Of a DNA stretch of 64,000 bases, positions 51,854-64,000 are shown piece by piece. The position numbers were made by a program, and so were the translations under genes. The stretch's first letter is position 1. Each line of letters opens with the position of its first letter. Below the pieces are notes generated by a model. The model did not search any database and had not been told where the DNA came from. It was given only the letters and a program-made list of their open reading frames with translations. Source of the stretch: Ifrita kowaldi. Lineage: Eukaryota > Chordata > Aves > Passeriformes > Cinclosomatidae. The stretch covers positions 164,972 to 228,971 of the forward strand of contig VZRS01000310.1 of NCBI GenBank assembly GCA_013398055.1. Direction: 5' to 3'.

Positions 51854-54800
51854 TTTCTAAGAGCTATGGAAGAAAGTAAGAGATGGAGCAAGTTCAGAGG
51901 CAGACTTGTTTCCTGGCTCCCATACCCATTTTACGTGATCCTGGCTATGACAAATCTCTGATTAATCAGCTGTAGATGCTTCATGGTGGCGTCTAAGGAA
52001 ACTGCAGATTCAGTGGTGGGAAGGGCAAGGAGTGAAGGTTGTGCAGCCCCATGCATTTTTTTCTACTGTTTATCAGAGAATCAGTAGCTGGACATGCAAT
52101 CAGAATAATAAGCTGGAAAAATGTAAAGTCTTTTATCTGCATTTCTGTAACTACCAGAAAAATCATAAAATGTAACACAGCTGTCTCTAAAGATTAGGCA
52201 GGAAACTCCTCTTTGCCCAAATATAATATTTGTTGTCTTTCAAGAGAATGCCTAGTTAACTTTGGATCTACACCATCAGTCATCCACGCAGTTCATCAGT
52301 ATCAGGGGTACATTTCCTTGGAGCACAGGCATTAGGAATGCACAGGCCATCATAGATCAAATCTGAGGCTTTCTTGGAAGCCACTGGAGAAGCAATTACC
52401 TTCCAGATGTGATAAGACAATCTATCACGCAAAAAGGTGTTCCTACCACACTAGGGGGAAATTTGTAGCTAAGTGCTTGTACAACCAGAATCCCAAACAT
52501 CACACAATAGGACATTGGTGCTTGAGGAGAAGTATCTCAAAGCACAGAGTGGAAATATATATGTGTGGTGTGGCCTTCATCCTGGAGAAGAGGTACAATT
52601 ATCACAGTTACAGCTCATGAAAATGAGCCCCAAGGACCTGCTCAAGTATGCAAGACATTCAAGTGGACAAGAGTTTGCAGTAATGGTGTTGGGCAGGCGT
52701 GAAATGGTGTGGAGAGACTCAGCTTTGAGAGGACAAGCAATTAACTGTGTTGTAAAAATGACTGCAAAGTTTCCTGCTCCGACGTTTAATACCTCGGCAG
52801 CCACCCAGTTTAGATAAATATCTCTAGTTAATCTGGAAATTAAACTAGATAATCACAGCCAAGTTAGATAATTCCAGACTCAGAAACTGTTCTTCATTAT
52901 GCCCAGATTAACCCACAGGGATTTAAATGGTGTTGCAAGTTGTTTTTAACTGAGTTATCACTAATCTCCCTCTATACTTTTTAGGCTGTATATATTAAAG
53001 TCACACTGTCAGAAAACATGAGGACAGTTATCTTCCAAAAAAGAAAAGAGCTGACAAATGCTATGTAGCACTTATTTTGCCAGATCATGTTCGTATTTGG
53101 GCTCCTCCTGTTTCCCCCACTTCACAATTTTATTTCTGTTATTTCTGTTCAATTCCTCTGCAAGAGCTATGGAGAAGATGCAGCATTAAGGTCCATGTAT
53201 CCCTACAGCAGAGCCCTCTGTGAGTCCCTGGCTGAAGGAGGAGGTTGGTCAGTGTAGATATCTTTCATCCACAGTCTTGGGTTGGGAAATTCAATTTTTT
53301 TTTCTCTGACTAGTTTTAGGAATCTTACTGACTCTTCCCACATGCCTAGGAGTGACTGCTTTGTCAGCCATGTAGAGGGACAATTGAAAAAAAAGGGAAA
53401 TCTCTATTTGGGGCTACTTCCTAAGTGGATCTAGGTGATACACTAATGCCTGAGGCCACCTTGAATCACTGGTTTTGAAATTAAAGATCTGGAGGTGTAG
53501 ATGGGTTTCTCTCCAGTAAAAAAAAAAAGTAGAATCCTAAAACCCAGCAAATGTGCTCCCAGCCCAGGTCAAGTGCTGGGAACGATTCCACTGCTGCACT
53601 AAGAGATGCAACCTAATCAATCACCAAGGTACCTCCTTCCATCCTTAACCAGAGCTCCAGAGCTCAGCAAAGGACCTGCACAACAACAGCACAAGGCTGG
53701 TAGAGGCATCTCAGCATCTCTCTTCCTGGCAGAAATTGCTGTATCAGCCAAGCCAGCAGAATCTGTCTGTTTTGGGAAACAACGGATATGTCAAAAATTC
53801 TGGCAAAGCCCAGGAGAAATGACAGTTCAATGATGTTGAAAAGAAAATTATCAGAGAGAGATTAGTTTGTCTGACAGTATGTCTTTATGCTCTCCACTGA
53901 GGAAGAACAAGAGTCCTTTCATGCATATTGAATTTACTTCTGGTGTGAGTCAACCTCTGTCAGCAGGGCTGTAAGTGTTGCCGGTTTAGAAAAATGGGTG
54001 ATCGCTGCTACCTGGCACCTACCCCCTGCACACCTCAGAGCACCAAAGCCTTCCAGCCACTGCTTCTGCTGCCAGCAATGCTCATTTTACACCATGGTTT
54101 GGGATATGGCATTCAGAACATCTCCTGCACCATCCACTGAAACATTTGCCCAGGGAGGCAGACGGGACAGCTAAATGTGGTCTGCAGGCCGTGGAAAGCC
54201 CAGAGTCTGATTTTGGAGATGAAAAGAGATAAGGGAGCAAATGGTGCCTGTTAACAGGAGTGGCAGTCCCGACCCATTTCTCACATGACTTTGCAGGTGC
54301 AGTACTCTGCACTGCCAGCTGCCTGGGGCCATGTCTCTCTGCAGGACACAACAAAACTTGACCATGTTTTGCCACAGCCATCCCTTACTGCTGTGGTATT
54401 GCAGGTTGTGCAGAAGCAATAATCCCTGAACAGATGCAGAATGATGCCACAATGTTCTACTAAGAGTGTCTGCAGCAGATGTGTATCACACACTCACCAT
54501 CCATTCTCCTCCCAAGTCTAAGACCTTCCTGAGCTAAAAGCTTGGATACAAAGTAATGCCTGGAAGTTTCGGGTCCTTTTTCTGATACTTGTAAGATGCC
54601 AAACACAAATGACAGTGGTATGGATTTTGTCTCTTGCTCCGGCTGTTCTGCACACCACTCTGGCAGCCCAAAGGTGGCAGCAGCCCGGCTGAACTCATGG
54701 GTTGTTTCTTTCCTGGGAGCAGGCAGTGACACTTGAAGCAGCAGGAATGGTGTGTCACTTCCCAGCTGTGTCACAGCTGGGGACAAGGACAGAGTAGCTG

Positions 54801-55904
54801 GGGGACTGGTGTGTCCCAGTACGGCTGGGCAGGGAGAGTGCCTCTTGGCAGGCTGCAGCAGCTGGCATCCCGAAGAGCAATCCCACTGTGCCCCTCTGCT
54901 GGCCTGCAGATCCTGGTGTCCAATGCAGCAGCAACAGCTCCTATTTGCTCAGGCCAGTGAAGATCACTTCTTCCATCACAGGGTTGTCTTTTGCCAGCCT
55001 CTTTGTTGAGAGGGCAAACTGCATAGGCAGTAAAACTGAACAACTTAATGTGAGCCTGTCGTTTATTTAAAGCATTGCCCAATTACTTATTTTCCCTCAC
55101 ATGAATCTTGGTACCAGTGGAATGAGTTGAGCATATCTTCCCACCCAGAGGATGAACCTGACACTGTCACAAGAGCAGGCATGAAAAGTTTGGCTAAAGT
55201 ATAAGAAACCAAAGAAAGAGGGTCTGGCACCTGGCAGCTTCAATAAGCGTAGGTGCCCTTCAGCTTGCTTGACGCACTACATCGGTCCATGCCGACCTCA
55301 CTGCTCACCACAAAATTGAGATGCATTCCTCAGCCCATGGCAGCATCACCTCAGTGAGACTAAAATAAAACCCACTGAAAGGTTTTATATAATACCAAGG
55401 CTACAAGATCTCTAATGTAGTTTTCTTATTGTAGCAAGAGCCAAGTACAGCTTAAATTCATTAGCTAATGGCCTGTGACAATGAAGGACAAAGACAATTA
55501 TTATGCACATTTCCTAGCTGATTGTTTCTGTGTGAAGAAAATGCAACAAATTATTGTTCTCCTATATTAATGTACCATAAAGGATTACTATCATATCTAT
55601 TTTGAAAAAACCCTGTGCATTTCAAAATGTAGACGAATGCCAGATAAATTTGATTTTTATAGATGAAAGCTTGGTGGTAAAGTCAAGATTTTATTAGGGC
55701 CGTGGACAATCACATTACATTTTATATGATATGAGGACTTCGCTACTGAATCAGGAAATTGATCTCAGGACATTTTTTTCTACTGAAGACTTACCAATTC
55801 CCCGAGTATCTCTCATCTATCTCAAACACTTATCCTTAGATAGAATAGTCAGAGACATTCTTAATAGCTGCTTGTATTTATAGCAAAGTCAGAAAAGAAA
55901 TACA
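51854..55904. other. Intergenic stretch between CR1 fragments, no gene recognised
   Basis: Includes a 114-codon open frame at 52473-52817 (plus) and G+C-richer sequence at 54000-55000 with overlapping frames on both strands. None resembles a known protein and none shows convincing splice context. The AT-rich candidate block at 55440-55760 is listed separately. Confidence 0.6.
55440..55760. promoter_or_regulatory. Candidate enhancer-like block upstream of EHBP1
   Basis: Repeat-free, varied AT-rich sequence with a palindromic homeobox-type motif (CATTAGCTAATGG), a SOX-like site next to a POU-like site (GGACAAAGACAATTATTATG then CACATTT), GGATTACTATC and TTATTAGGGCC. It directly abuts, but is not part of, the CR1 fragment at 55905. 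A role is inferred only. Confidence 0.22.
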
Positions 55905-56520
55905 TCACAGAATTGTAGAATCGTTCAGGTTGGAAAAGACCTCCAAGATCATTGAGTTCAACCTTTGACCGATCACCACCTCATCAACTAAACCATGGCA
56001 CCGAGTGCCACATTCACTCATTGGTTACTGTGTTCAATAAGGCTCTTATCACCTGGCCATAAAAGGAGATCAGGTTGGTCAGGCAGGAGCTGCCTTTCCT
56101 AAAACCACCCTGGCAGTCCTTGATCCCCTGCTTGTCCTGTACATGCTGCATGATCACACTCAAGATCTGCTCCAGAGCCTTCCCGGGCACTGAGGTCAGG
56201 CTGACAGACCTGGAGTTCCCCAGATTCTCCTTCCAACCCTTCTTGTGGATGTGTGTCCAACCTCCAGCCTCTGGGACCTCCGTGGTCAGCCAGGACTGAT
56301 GGTAAATGATGGAAAGTGGCTTGGTGAGCCCTTCCACCAGCTCCCTCCGTGCCCTCAGGTGAATCACATTCTGCCCAATAGACTTGTGAGCATCTAAGTG
56401 GCACAGCAGGTGGCTGCCTACCTTCTCCTAGATTACAGGGGGTCTTTTCTGCTCCCTGTCCCTGTCTACCAGCTCAGGGGGCTGATTGTTCTAAGGATAG
56501 CCAGTCTGTCCTAATGTGGA
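55905..56520 (-). mobile_element. CR1 LINE, internally deleted fragment
   Basis: In minus-strand orientation, the right part (about 56014-56520) translates to CR1 reverse-transcriptase sequence. Stretches such as RELVEGLTKPLSIIYHQSWL, HKKGWKENLGN, VSLTSVPGKALEQ and GFRKGSSCLTNLISFY belong to the N-terminal part of the CR1 polymerase, upstream of the catalytic YxDD motif. At about 56040 the similarity stops. After a short filler come about 108 bp (55905-56012) resembling the avian CR1 3' UTR end, with the usual 'gaggtcttttccaacctg' block and short terminal repeats (ATTCTACAATTCTGTGA). Most of the polymerase, including the catalytic core, is missing. The simplest reading is one internally deleted copy; two adjacent insertions are also possible. 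It is non-functional. Confidence 0.88.
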
Positions 56521-57589
56521 AAGGGTAAATCATTTCACCACTTCCAGCAAAATGTATGGTAGATCACACTCCACACTCCTTGTGATTTTTTAATGCCAAC
56601 AGGTAAAGAAAGCACTGAGGAGAGGATGTGCGACATCCGTCTGCCAACTGCTCTAAGTTCAGATGAAGCAGGACCCAGCCAGATCCCCCACAGCTTCTGG
56701 GCCTCATTCTGTACTCATGTACATGTGGAGCAGCTTGGCAGCTCCAACAAGAGGCTGCTGTCCTGCCCCATGTCAGGAAGGGGAGGACTGACCCCATCGT
56801 CCAGTGGCCGTGGCTTCCTCTTATTTTCAGTGACAATTTGAGGTTTTCTGGAGCTGTGACTTCTTCCTCATCCCTTGCCCCTTTCCCAAAAGCTCCTGGA
56901 TAAATATGTCAAAAGACACTTCTTCCAGCATTCAAGCAAATGACCCACGACTTTAGTAGCACCAAGCAAGCTTTGCAGAGGAGCACAAAAGACCTGGGTT
57001 TAGGTACAGCATTTTCTGAAGTCACATATTCTGGTAAGCATCCACCCATTGTTCTCAGAGACCATGCAGGACTACTCAGAAGCCCGCTTGGAGCAGCAAC
57101 CCATCCTTCTTCCCTCTGCACTCACTCCCGGAGTGTCATTCAAGGTGTCCTAGTTACTCTGGGGTTAACAGGTCATTCACACAGGGCTTGACAAAACCCC
57201 AAACTTACTTATCCTCTAGTGACAAGTGTGAGCAGAAAGCCTCCTTCAGCAAGGGCTTCATGATCCATCCTGAAATGAAAAAAGCTGAGAGGGAATTCTG
57301 ATGTCCCAGCATGGCCTGGGATCTGCCATTACAGCTGATCCAAGGGCTTTGAGGTGTGCACTGCAAGGTTTTACCCTCTTGTTTCCCCCCAGTTCCACAA
57401 CCCCACCTTTGTAGGTTTTCTCTTTGCAGCTAGCTGACACTTGCAATATAAGCCACCGAGGCTGTAATAAAATGCACAACATTAACAATATATATGGAGT
57501 GCTACAGATTATGAAATTCAATGTCATTTTTTTAGAAGTCATAAAAACATTATCTGATTCCCAGTAGCCCCCAGAGAGACTCGGGAATA

Positions 57590-57760
57590 TGTTTATACAC
57601 TAAAATGTCAAAATCATGAAGTGCCTGCTTTTGCACTATTTATTTTGCATGATGGTGAAGTAGTTATTACATGACATTTCATAAATACAGTGACTCAGAA
57701 ATAATTAGCGTGCTGAATAACAGGCTTTCCACTCTGATACAGCACCATATATTTTAAACC
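57590..57760. promoter_or_regulatory. Candidate enhancer-like block upstream of EHBP1
   Basis: Includes TATTTATTTTGCATGATGG, TAGTTATTACATGAC, TGACTCAG (AP-1-like) and AATAATTAGCGTGCTG within 170 bp. No repeat or coding signal. Evidence is compositional only. Confidence 0.2.
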
Positions 57761-58768
57761 CCCGATTTTCATGAGGCACTTGCACAGTCTAGCTTGAATA
57801 CTACAAATAAAAGTGAACTCTGGGCAGGGGGGAAGAACAATGCTGCTGTTGGGTTTTGGTTTCTTTTCCTTTCAAGGGAGGCATACTGATAGTCACGACA
57901 GCAGGGTTGAGGCAACGAGCAGCAGTAACTGTGTTTCCCAAAGGACAGGGACAAAAGAGGCAGCATGTCTCACTGTTATGACACAACGGAGAGGTTCCAA
58001 GAGAGTATCACGTTAGCAAGATTAAAATTAACACAAACGCTGAACAAAATCCTTCCTTGAAGGAAGAAGATGATTTAAAATTGCTTGTAATTAATACGGG
58101 AGAAACAACACTGCACACAGCCTTGCTCTAGCCAAGAAGTCTTCCAGATTTTCACTGCTCAGCTTGTAATACTCCTACTTACTATTTTTTTTTAAACACA
58201 CAGTGGATTTTATTGCCTTTTTTAGATATTAATACGCAACCAATTATAAATTGTGAGTTGCAGCACTGGATAATTTCCCTTCAAGAATGCTAAGCAGATT
58301 CTGCGCTGTATCAGGCCATGTGACAGCACAGCAACTACCATCCTCTCTGACTTTTTTTTAGCAGCAATTCCTAAACACATGCTCAGCAGGAAAACTGGAG
58401 CAAGCCCCATCTTAGGACCTCCTTGTGATGCTGTTTTTTAACTTGCTGGTTGTTCTGCCTAAAAATAAAAGGAAAATTTAGGATTTAGCTCATGTTCTCA
58501 GGAGTGGAGATTCAGATGAACAATAGGAAATAACAGTACTATTTATTACATATTGGAGGTACTTGTCTTGCTTTCTCTCACTGCTGTTGTGCTGGCACCA
58601 CATCCAAATCTTCTTCTTGAGGCCTGCCAGGCGATAGAGGGCAGATTTTAGGTGCAAGGCTAGAGAAAGAAAAGGGAAATAGAGAAGGCAGTGCAAACTT
58701 TGGTTTCATGCAGATGCAATGCGCCTCACACAGCAGCACAGTCCCTGTGGTGCAGGAGCCACGGACAG

Positions 58769-58858
58769 GTCACAGAAGGAGCTGAGTTGGAAGGGACCCA
58801 CAGGGATCATCGAGTCCAACCCCCAGCCCTGCACTGTATCAAACCCAAGAGCACCCAG
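58769..58858 (-). mobile_element. CR1 LINE 3'-end fragment
   Basis: The plus-strand sequence 'gagctgagttggaagggacc' followed by 'cacagggatcatcgagtcca' is the reverse complement of a very common avian CR1 3' terminus. The element is therefore on the minus strand with its 3' end at about 58769. About 90 bp are recognisable. This is typical of severely 5'-truncated CR1 insertions in birds. Confidence 0.85.
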
Positions 58859-61800
58859 TTGCTGCAGGTTTTTGCTACACAAAAGTTCCCTCTTCCCCTT
58901 TTTTTGTTTTTCTTGAGATGAAGTATTTGCAATAAAACCACCCTCTCACTGAGTGAAGGTATAATTATGGATAGTTACTGATGCTGATCTATGTAAGCAT
59001 TAATGACAGTAGTTGGGCCAAGATGAAGCTTCAGGCAGCTGGCTGAGTCTCCACCAAGCCCAAGCAGCAAGAGCTGTTCCTGAATTTGAGCATGAGCATG
59101 GAACCAGTAAACAAGACTACCCACAGGAGCAACTATGGATGAGGATGCACATTAAGTGTCACTATTTATGCGTGCTTTACACCTCTTTTCTGCTAAAAAT
59201 CCCTTCACCATGTGGAAAAATACTTCTCTGCATTGAAATGGAAAAAATGCTGAGGCCAGGCAGTACTTTTTATTGTTTCACCATAATCACAGGATTATGG
59301 TAAATCACAAGATTATTTGGGTGGGTGTCAGAACTGGGTTTGGCTGAGGCAATCCAATGCATGGGGACCCTACACGGTAACACAAGCTCAGACATAAAAC
59401 ACCGAGCTGAGGCCAGAGCTGTGATATCTAATTGCCTTTGCCTAGAAACTGCAGTCAGCATTTGTAATCCATAACAGGGAGTTTTGAAACAGCCTCCAAT
59501 GTTTGTGAAACCTACGGCCGAATTTGTATGCTGCAGTGTCAGGGGAGCTGAGGACACTCCAGGGTTTTTGCTGCTGTGCTGCTTTGTGGTTTCCAGCAAG
59601 ATGTTGGCGTGTCCTTTCCACACTGGCCTGCTCAGCTCCAGGGATCCTTTCCCTCTCAACACCTTCATATCACCTTTCAGGCAATGGCTATTAAAAAGAA
59701 CTTCCAAAAATGTTTGTGGTTCTTCACGGCCTACATTTGAAGATAAACTCACAGTATGGAAAAAAAAATCCACGCAAGTATAAAATATCCAGATAAATCC
59801 ATGGTCCTTGTTTGTTCTTTCTGTTTTATCCTTCACTCCCTCCATCATTTATCAGGGGGCAAAGCGGTGCAAATGAACTTCTGAATGTGTGGCAACACGA
59901 TCCATCTAAGAAACCTAATTCAGAAGCAATGATTTTTCTTACTTTTCTTTTTTCTTTTCCTTCTCAGGGCCCAAGAATGTTCATGAGAGCTTGCTAAGGA
60001 ACCATTTTGATTTGCCTGTTTGTGTAAAAATAATCCATGTTTCCTTGACATGTTGAGAATACAACATGCCAGGAATAACTTGCATACTTTGGGAGGTCTT
60101 TCTGCTTGTGAAAGTCCAGCACGCTACTGGCTTTATCAAGAGGTCTAAAACATGCTTGTGGAACTTGTAAAAGGTCTTTCCAATGACTAATGCAGTCCAT
60201 TTGTGTGGACAGCTCATTAAATTAGCAGAAATGCTAAGTCTTACAAGAAGCAATTGCTCTCTTATGCAAAACATGAAATGTGCTCATCCGGAAAAGGAAA
60301 TTTCACATCTCCTAACTAATAGTGAAAAAACAGACCATCACAAACTCCTTCCAGACTCTTCTTATTTGGACACGCTCCACATCATTTTCCCAGCCAGCAT
60401 TTTCCTGGCCAGCATAAGCCTCTGGGAGGTCCTATCTGCACTCACATCTCTGCATTTCCAGCCCCAGCCAGGCCCAGATAGTGAAGCAGAAGCAAGCTGA
60501 GAGTAACAGCATTTATCTTCACAATATGTGGCAATATGTGTCAAAGAAGAGTATCCTGGAGTCATGGTCTGAAGGGCTGCCGTGTCCATAGGGCTGAAAG
60601 GGTTTTATGCTGCTGGTTTTTGTTTGTAGCATCTCTAGGCCACAGTGTTGTAACTTTAATGGCTACATGCAGGGAGATGTTTCTTAAGATTTAGACTGTT
60701 CCCCTTGCTACCAGCTCTTTAAAGAGTTCTCCTACTGCTGCAGGAAAAGGCCAGGAAAACTGGGGATATTGCAACATTTTTAATGGGGAATTTGTCTTGT
60801 AAGCAGCCTGCTGTGCTGTGGTTAATCTCCCAGTGAATATCAGAAAATAGAATATGTTAGAGAAACACATGGAAGCCTTGAGATCCCATGTGCTGCATGG
60901 TCACTTTTGCTTACACCTGTTCTTCTCAGCAAAGCAATGACAGCACTTGTTAAAATCATTTGTTGATGGACTGAGGGCAACCTGGGAGCTGCACAGGCCC
61001 CAGTGCTCACTCTGTGCCTGACCTTCCCCACAGAGCAGAAGCCTCTGCTGGTTTTTCTGCCCAGACGTTTCTGTGGGCACAGAGGCAGAGATGGTGTTTG
61101 CAGTCACACCTACTTACGACTTTGTGCTGCGTGAAAATGAGTGTTCCTCACTCATCTAGATTTCAGCTGAAAAGATCTGGAATTTGATTACATCCTAAGA
61201 CACATCTGGTTGTAGCACTGCAGACTGGGTCCTTGAAAAACCATGAAGAAAAGGTGTTTGGGTTAAGAATACTCTTGTGATTAAAAAAAATATCGAAAGT
61301 CCTCAAGTGTTTGTTTAAAGAAAATAATGTTCATTAAAATGCTGGCACAATTTCAAGCAATTTGATTTTAATTTTGAAGTGTTGAAAATGCCCTCAGATC
61401 ATTTCTACCACACTCCAGAACCTTGAAGTGATCATAGAAAGCAAGTCGCTTAAGAAATCAACTGCAGAACTAAAATTCATTTCATGTTTTCTAAGACAAC
61501 AAAAAAGGGCCCAAGTCTCTTAAGTCTTTCTGACAAAGACCTTCTCACAAGCAGTTTTCAACCAAGCAAGTGTGGTTTGCCTTTTTTTCCCTAAACAAAA
61601 CAGAGTTTGCACATTCAGAAAGCTTCCAAGAACCACAAGAGTCATATGAATACAAATAATTTACTGGATTTTGGTACCAAGTACACTACTTCGAGCACTG
61701 CTCGGTTGGACCTGAAAGCAGTAGAAAGTCATTGCATTATTATGATTTTAAAGATGCTCAGTGATGCATATTTTACAGCATTTGTGCTCTGAGTTTCATC

Positions 61801-64000
61801 AAAGCAGCAGTTTGATCATTTCGTATTAGGAGTTGATCTGGACTTTAGGATTTAGATGAGACTTATGCACCAGCACTGAGCTTCTGTGTCCTCACCATCC
61901 CTGACTTCCTGGCTTCACTGAATCCTCAAAAGGTGTTCAAAATCAGAAAGTTTTGCTGGTTTGGGGTCAAAGTCTGACTTAGTTTTCACTAGAACCCACC
62001 TATTGGCCCAAATCCTCTCAAATTCAGGTCTAGGTTTCCTAAAGCTTCAGTTCATTGAACTTGGCTGGAGTACAGCTCTTTCTTCAAAGAAACCAAGTGA
62101 AATTGTGTCTCCAGCTCACCTCAGAGGGTGAACAGCCCCCAGCCAGGCAGGTTCTTTCACCGAGCTTTTGCTACCATCACCGCTTGGGACAAGATGTGCC
62201 TCCATCCAGCATGGAGAGGTTGCAACTTGCTGCAAGCACAGCTGTTGCCTCATTTTGGATTCAAGGAAAGCCGATTCCGTAAAACATTCTGCTAGGGAAG
62301 TTGGTTTCCATTTAGAAAGGAGAAAAAAACATTTAAAAGAAAAATAAGAAAGAAAAAAGAAGACAAATATGCCTCCGAGCAGCCTTTTGAATGCTCTCCT
62401 TTGTCAACCAATACAGTTAACAGGCCTGAATACGACGAAAAGCTTCCTGTCAAGAGCATCCCAAACAAAAACTTCAACAGAACTTTACTATCTCATGGAG
62501 CCCTACAAGCCTCACAATTTTTAAATTTTATTTTGCCACAATTCTTTTTTTTTTACTAGCAATTGCCTCGGGTCCTTGAAGCTTAGCCTGTGATACCAAA
62601 AAGTGGCCTTTATTTTGTGGGAGAGTGTTTTTGACAAATTAGGCCATTTCAGGTATCGATAAAAGGCACATAAAAATTTATATCCACAAAAGGCCTACTT
62701 AGAAAAGGCAGTCAATAGGTTTTTCTTCTTTTTTTTGATCTCACTACCATTCTCTAGATTTAGTGTCTAGCGCATTTTTTCAGTTCTCCACAGTAGCTTT
62801 TGCTGGGTTTGCCATAATCCTCACGTTATCAACATACACTCACTCTAATCAGCATATTTACTTGGAGGCAGGTAAGAAATTAGAGATAAGTTAGTTCACT
62901 GTTGAATCACTTGACATAAATTATTCAGGGTGTTAATCCTGATGCATGTGGGCTGGGAAGAGGGAAGAGAGGACTGTTTTGTTGGGTTTGGTAGCTGTTC
63001 CTCTGCCGTGCTTCGCACATGTGGCAAGGCAAGGGCAATAAATCAGAACAAAGGAAATAAAGGATGAAGTCTTTAGGGACCATGTGTTTTAGCAGAAAAA
63101 CTTGGCTCCCCACTAAAGCAGCATTGCCTTGTAACGGATGTTAAAAATTCAGATGCAGAAAGAGACGGACAAAATTATATAAATACAAGAGACTCGCAGG
63201 TGTGTGCAGCTTTCAAACAGAACTGCAAACCAGTCCATCTTGCCAGCCCCTCCTGGGCCAGGACAGGCGGATCCCGGGCTCCACACCAGCAGGACTGCAG
63301 CAGGGGTGGCAGCACAGCTCATCCCTAAGCAATCCTGCAACACATTAGGTTCAGACAAAGCATTGAAGATTCAACCCAACCCAGGCAGCTGACATATTGT
63401 TTTCCAGGACCAGAGCTCTCTCCAGCTGCTGTTGACAGACCTATTGCAAGGTCTGCTAGGACCTATCCATGTCAGCTGGGAATATGCTACTGTTGGAGTC
63501 ATCTGCCATCCCTGGGATCCATACAACCCTCACACTCCAGTGTCAGGGCAGCAGTTTCACACAGCCAGGAGGACTCCATTCCCAGCCTTGGGGAGGCAGA
63601 AACTGCTCAACAGAAGTAAGCACTACTTTGAAGCAGATTTACCAAGGTATTCAGGAGCACAGACACAAAGAGAGGTGCCCAGTGAGGTTTCCCAAGCCCT
63701 CCAAGTGGGTCAGGCTCTTCAGACTCAATCCCTGAAATGGGAATTTTTGTCATCTCTCCCTCCAATCTCCCAAAGAACTTAATGTATTTGGTTTGCACAG
63801 CAAGGTGCTGATAGGATGGGGGGCTGCAGGGGTGGTTTCTGTGAGAAGCTGCTGGAAGCTTCCCCCACCTCCAACAGGGCCAATGCCAGCCAGCTCCAAG
63901 ACAGACCTGCTGCTGGTCAAAGCTGGGACAATGAGGAATGATAGTAATGCCTCTGTGACAACACATTGGAGAAGGAAAGAAGAAAGGTCATTGGGCAGAT
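58859..64000. other. Far upstream region, no gene recognised
   Basis: Unique sequence with the longest open frame in the window (59270-59848 minus, 192 codons), which matches nothing I know. TMEM17 and B3GNT2, the neighbours expected on this side from vertebrate gene order, are not seen; B3GNT2 in particular would show as one long open frame. They presumably lie further right. Confidence 0.6.
62580..62740. promoter_or_regulatory. Candidate regulatory block, far upstream
   Basis: Contains ACAAATTAGGCC, GGTATCGATAAAAGGC and ACATAAAAATTTATATCC with few simple repeats. Listed as a weak candidate only. Confidence 0.15.

Noticed and set aside
52473..52817. 114-codon plus-strand frame upstream of EHBP1
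   Set aside because: No known family, no splice or promoter context. Treated as chance.
46571..64000. Search for TMEM17 or B3GNT2
   Set aside because: No multi-pass membrane exons of TMEM17 and no long single-exon B3GNT2 frame are present.

Overview
The window looks like avian nuclear DNA. It is A+T-rich and repeat-poor, coding DNA is sparse, and the recognisable interspersed repeats are CR1 LINE fragments with typical bird 3' ends. I cannot fix the species. A passerine or other neoavian is plausible from the A-rich/CCAAA-type simple repeats, but this is not proven.

The one gene I can identify is the 5' part of EHBP1 (EH domain-binding protein 1), on the minus strand. Its CpG-island promoter and noncoding exon 1 lie near 46.0-46.4 kb. 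The start-codon exon is 44551-44654, and two more coding exons follow at 17163-17220 and 8516-8611. Together they encode residues 1-86, the start of the N-terminal C2-type membrane-binding domain. The reading frame is intact and the splice sites are canonical. The rest of the gene must lie left of position 1, because I found no further EHBP1 exon in 1-8515. Positions 1-46 kb are therefore almost entirely EHBP1 introns (intron 2 is 27,330 bp, intron 3 is 8,551 bp). They hold simple repeats, A-runs strongly biased to the plus strand, several AT-rich blocks that resemble enhancers, and one plus-strand antisense exon-like segment at 34028-34275.

Positions 46.6-64 kb are upstream of EHBP1, and I recognise no protein-coding gene there. 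The neighbours expected from vertebrate gene order on this side (TMEM17, B3GNT2) are not visible. This part holds CR1 fragments (51.6, 55.9-56.5 and 58.8 kb), a 54-bp exact copy of a piece of one CR1 placed 5.2 kb away with CTACC at both edges, simple repeats, and homeobox/POU-type AT-rich blocks that could be regulatory.

Three assembly gaps or ambiguities are present: 18764-18823, 46100 and 46351-46373. The last falls inside a G-run tract in the promoter island. I saw no operon, CRISPR array, tRNA, rRNA or viral gene. I cannot claim a wholly new biological system. The items most worth checking are the antisense exon candidate, the 54-bp templated CR1 copy and the candidate regulatory blocks.
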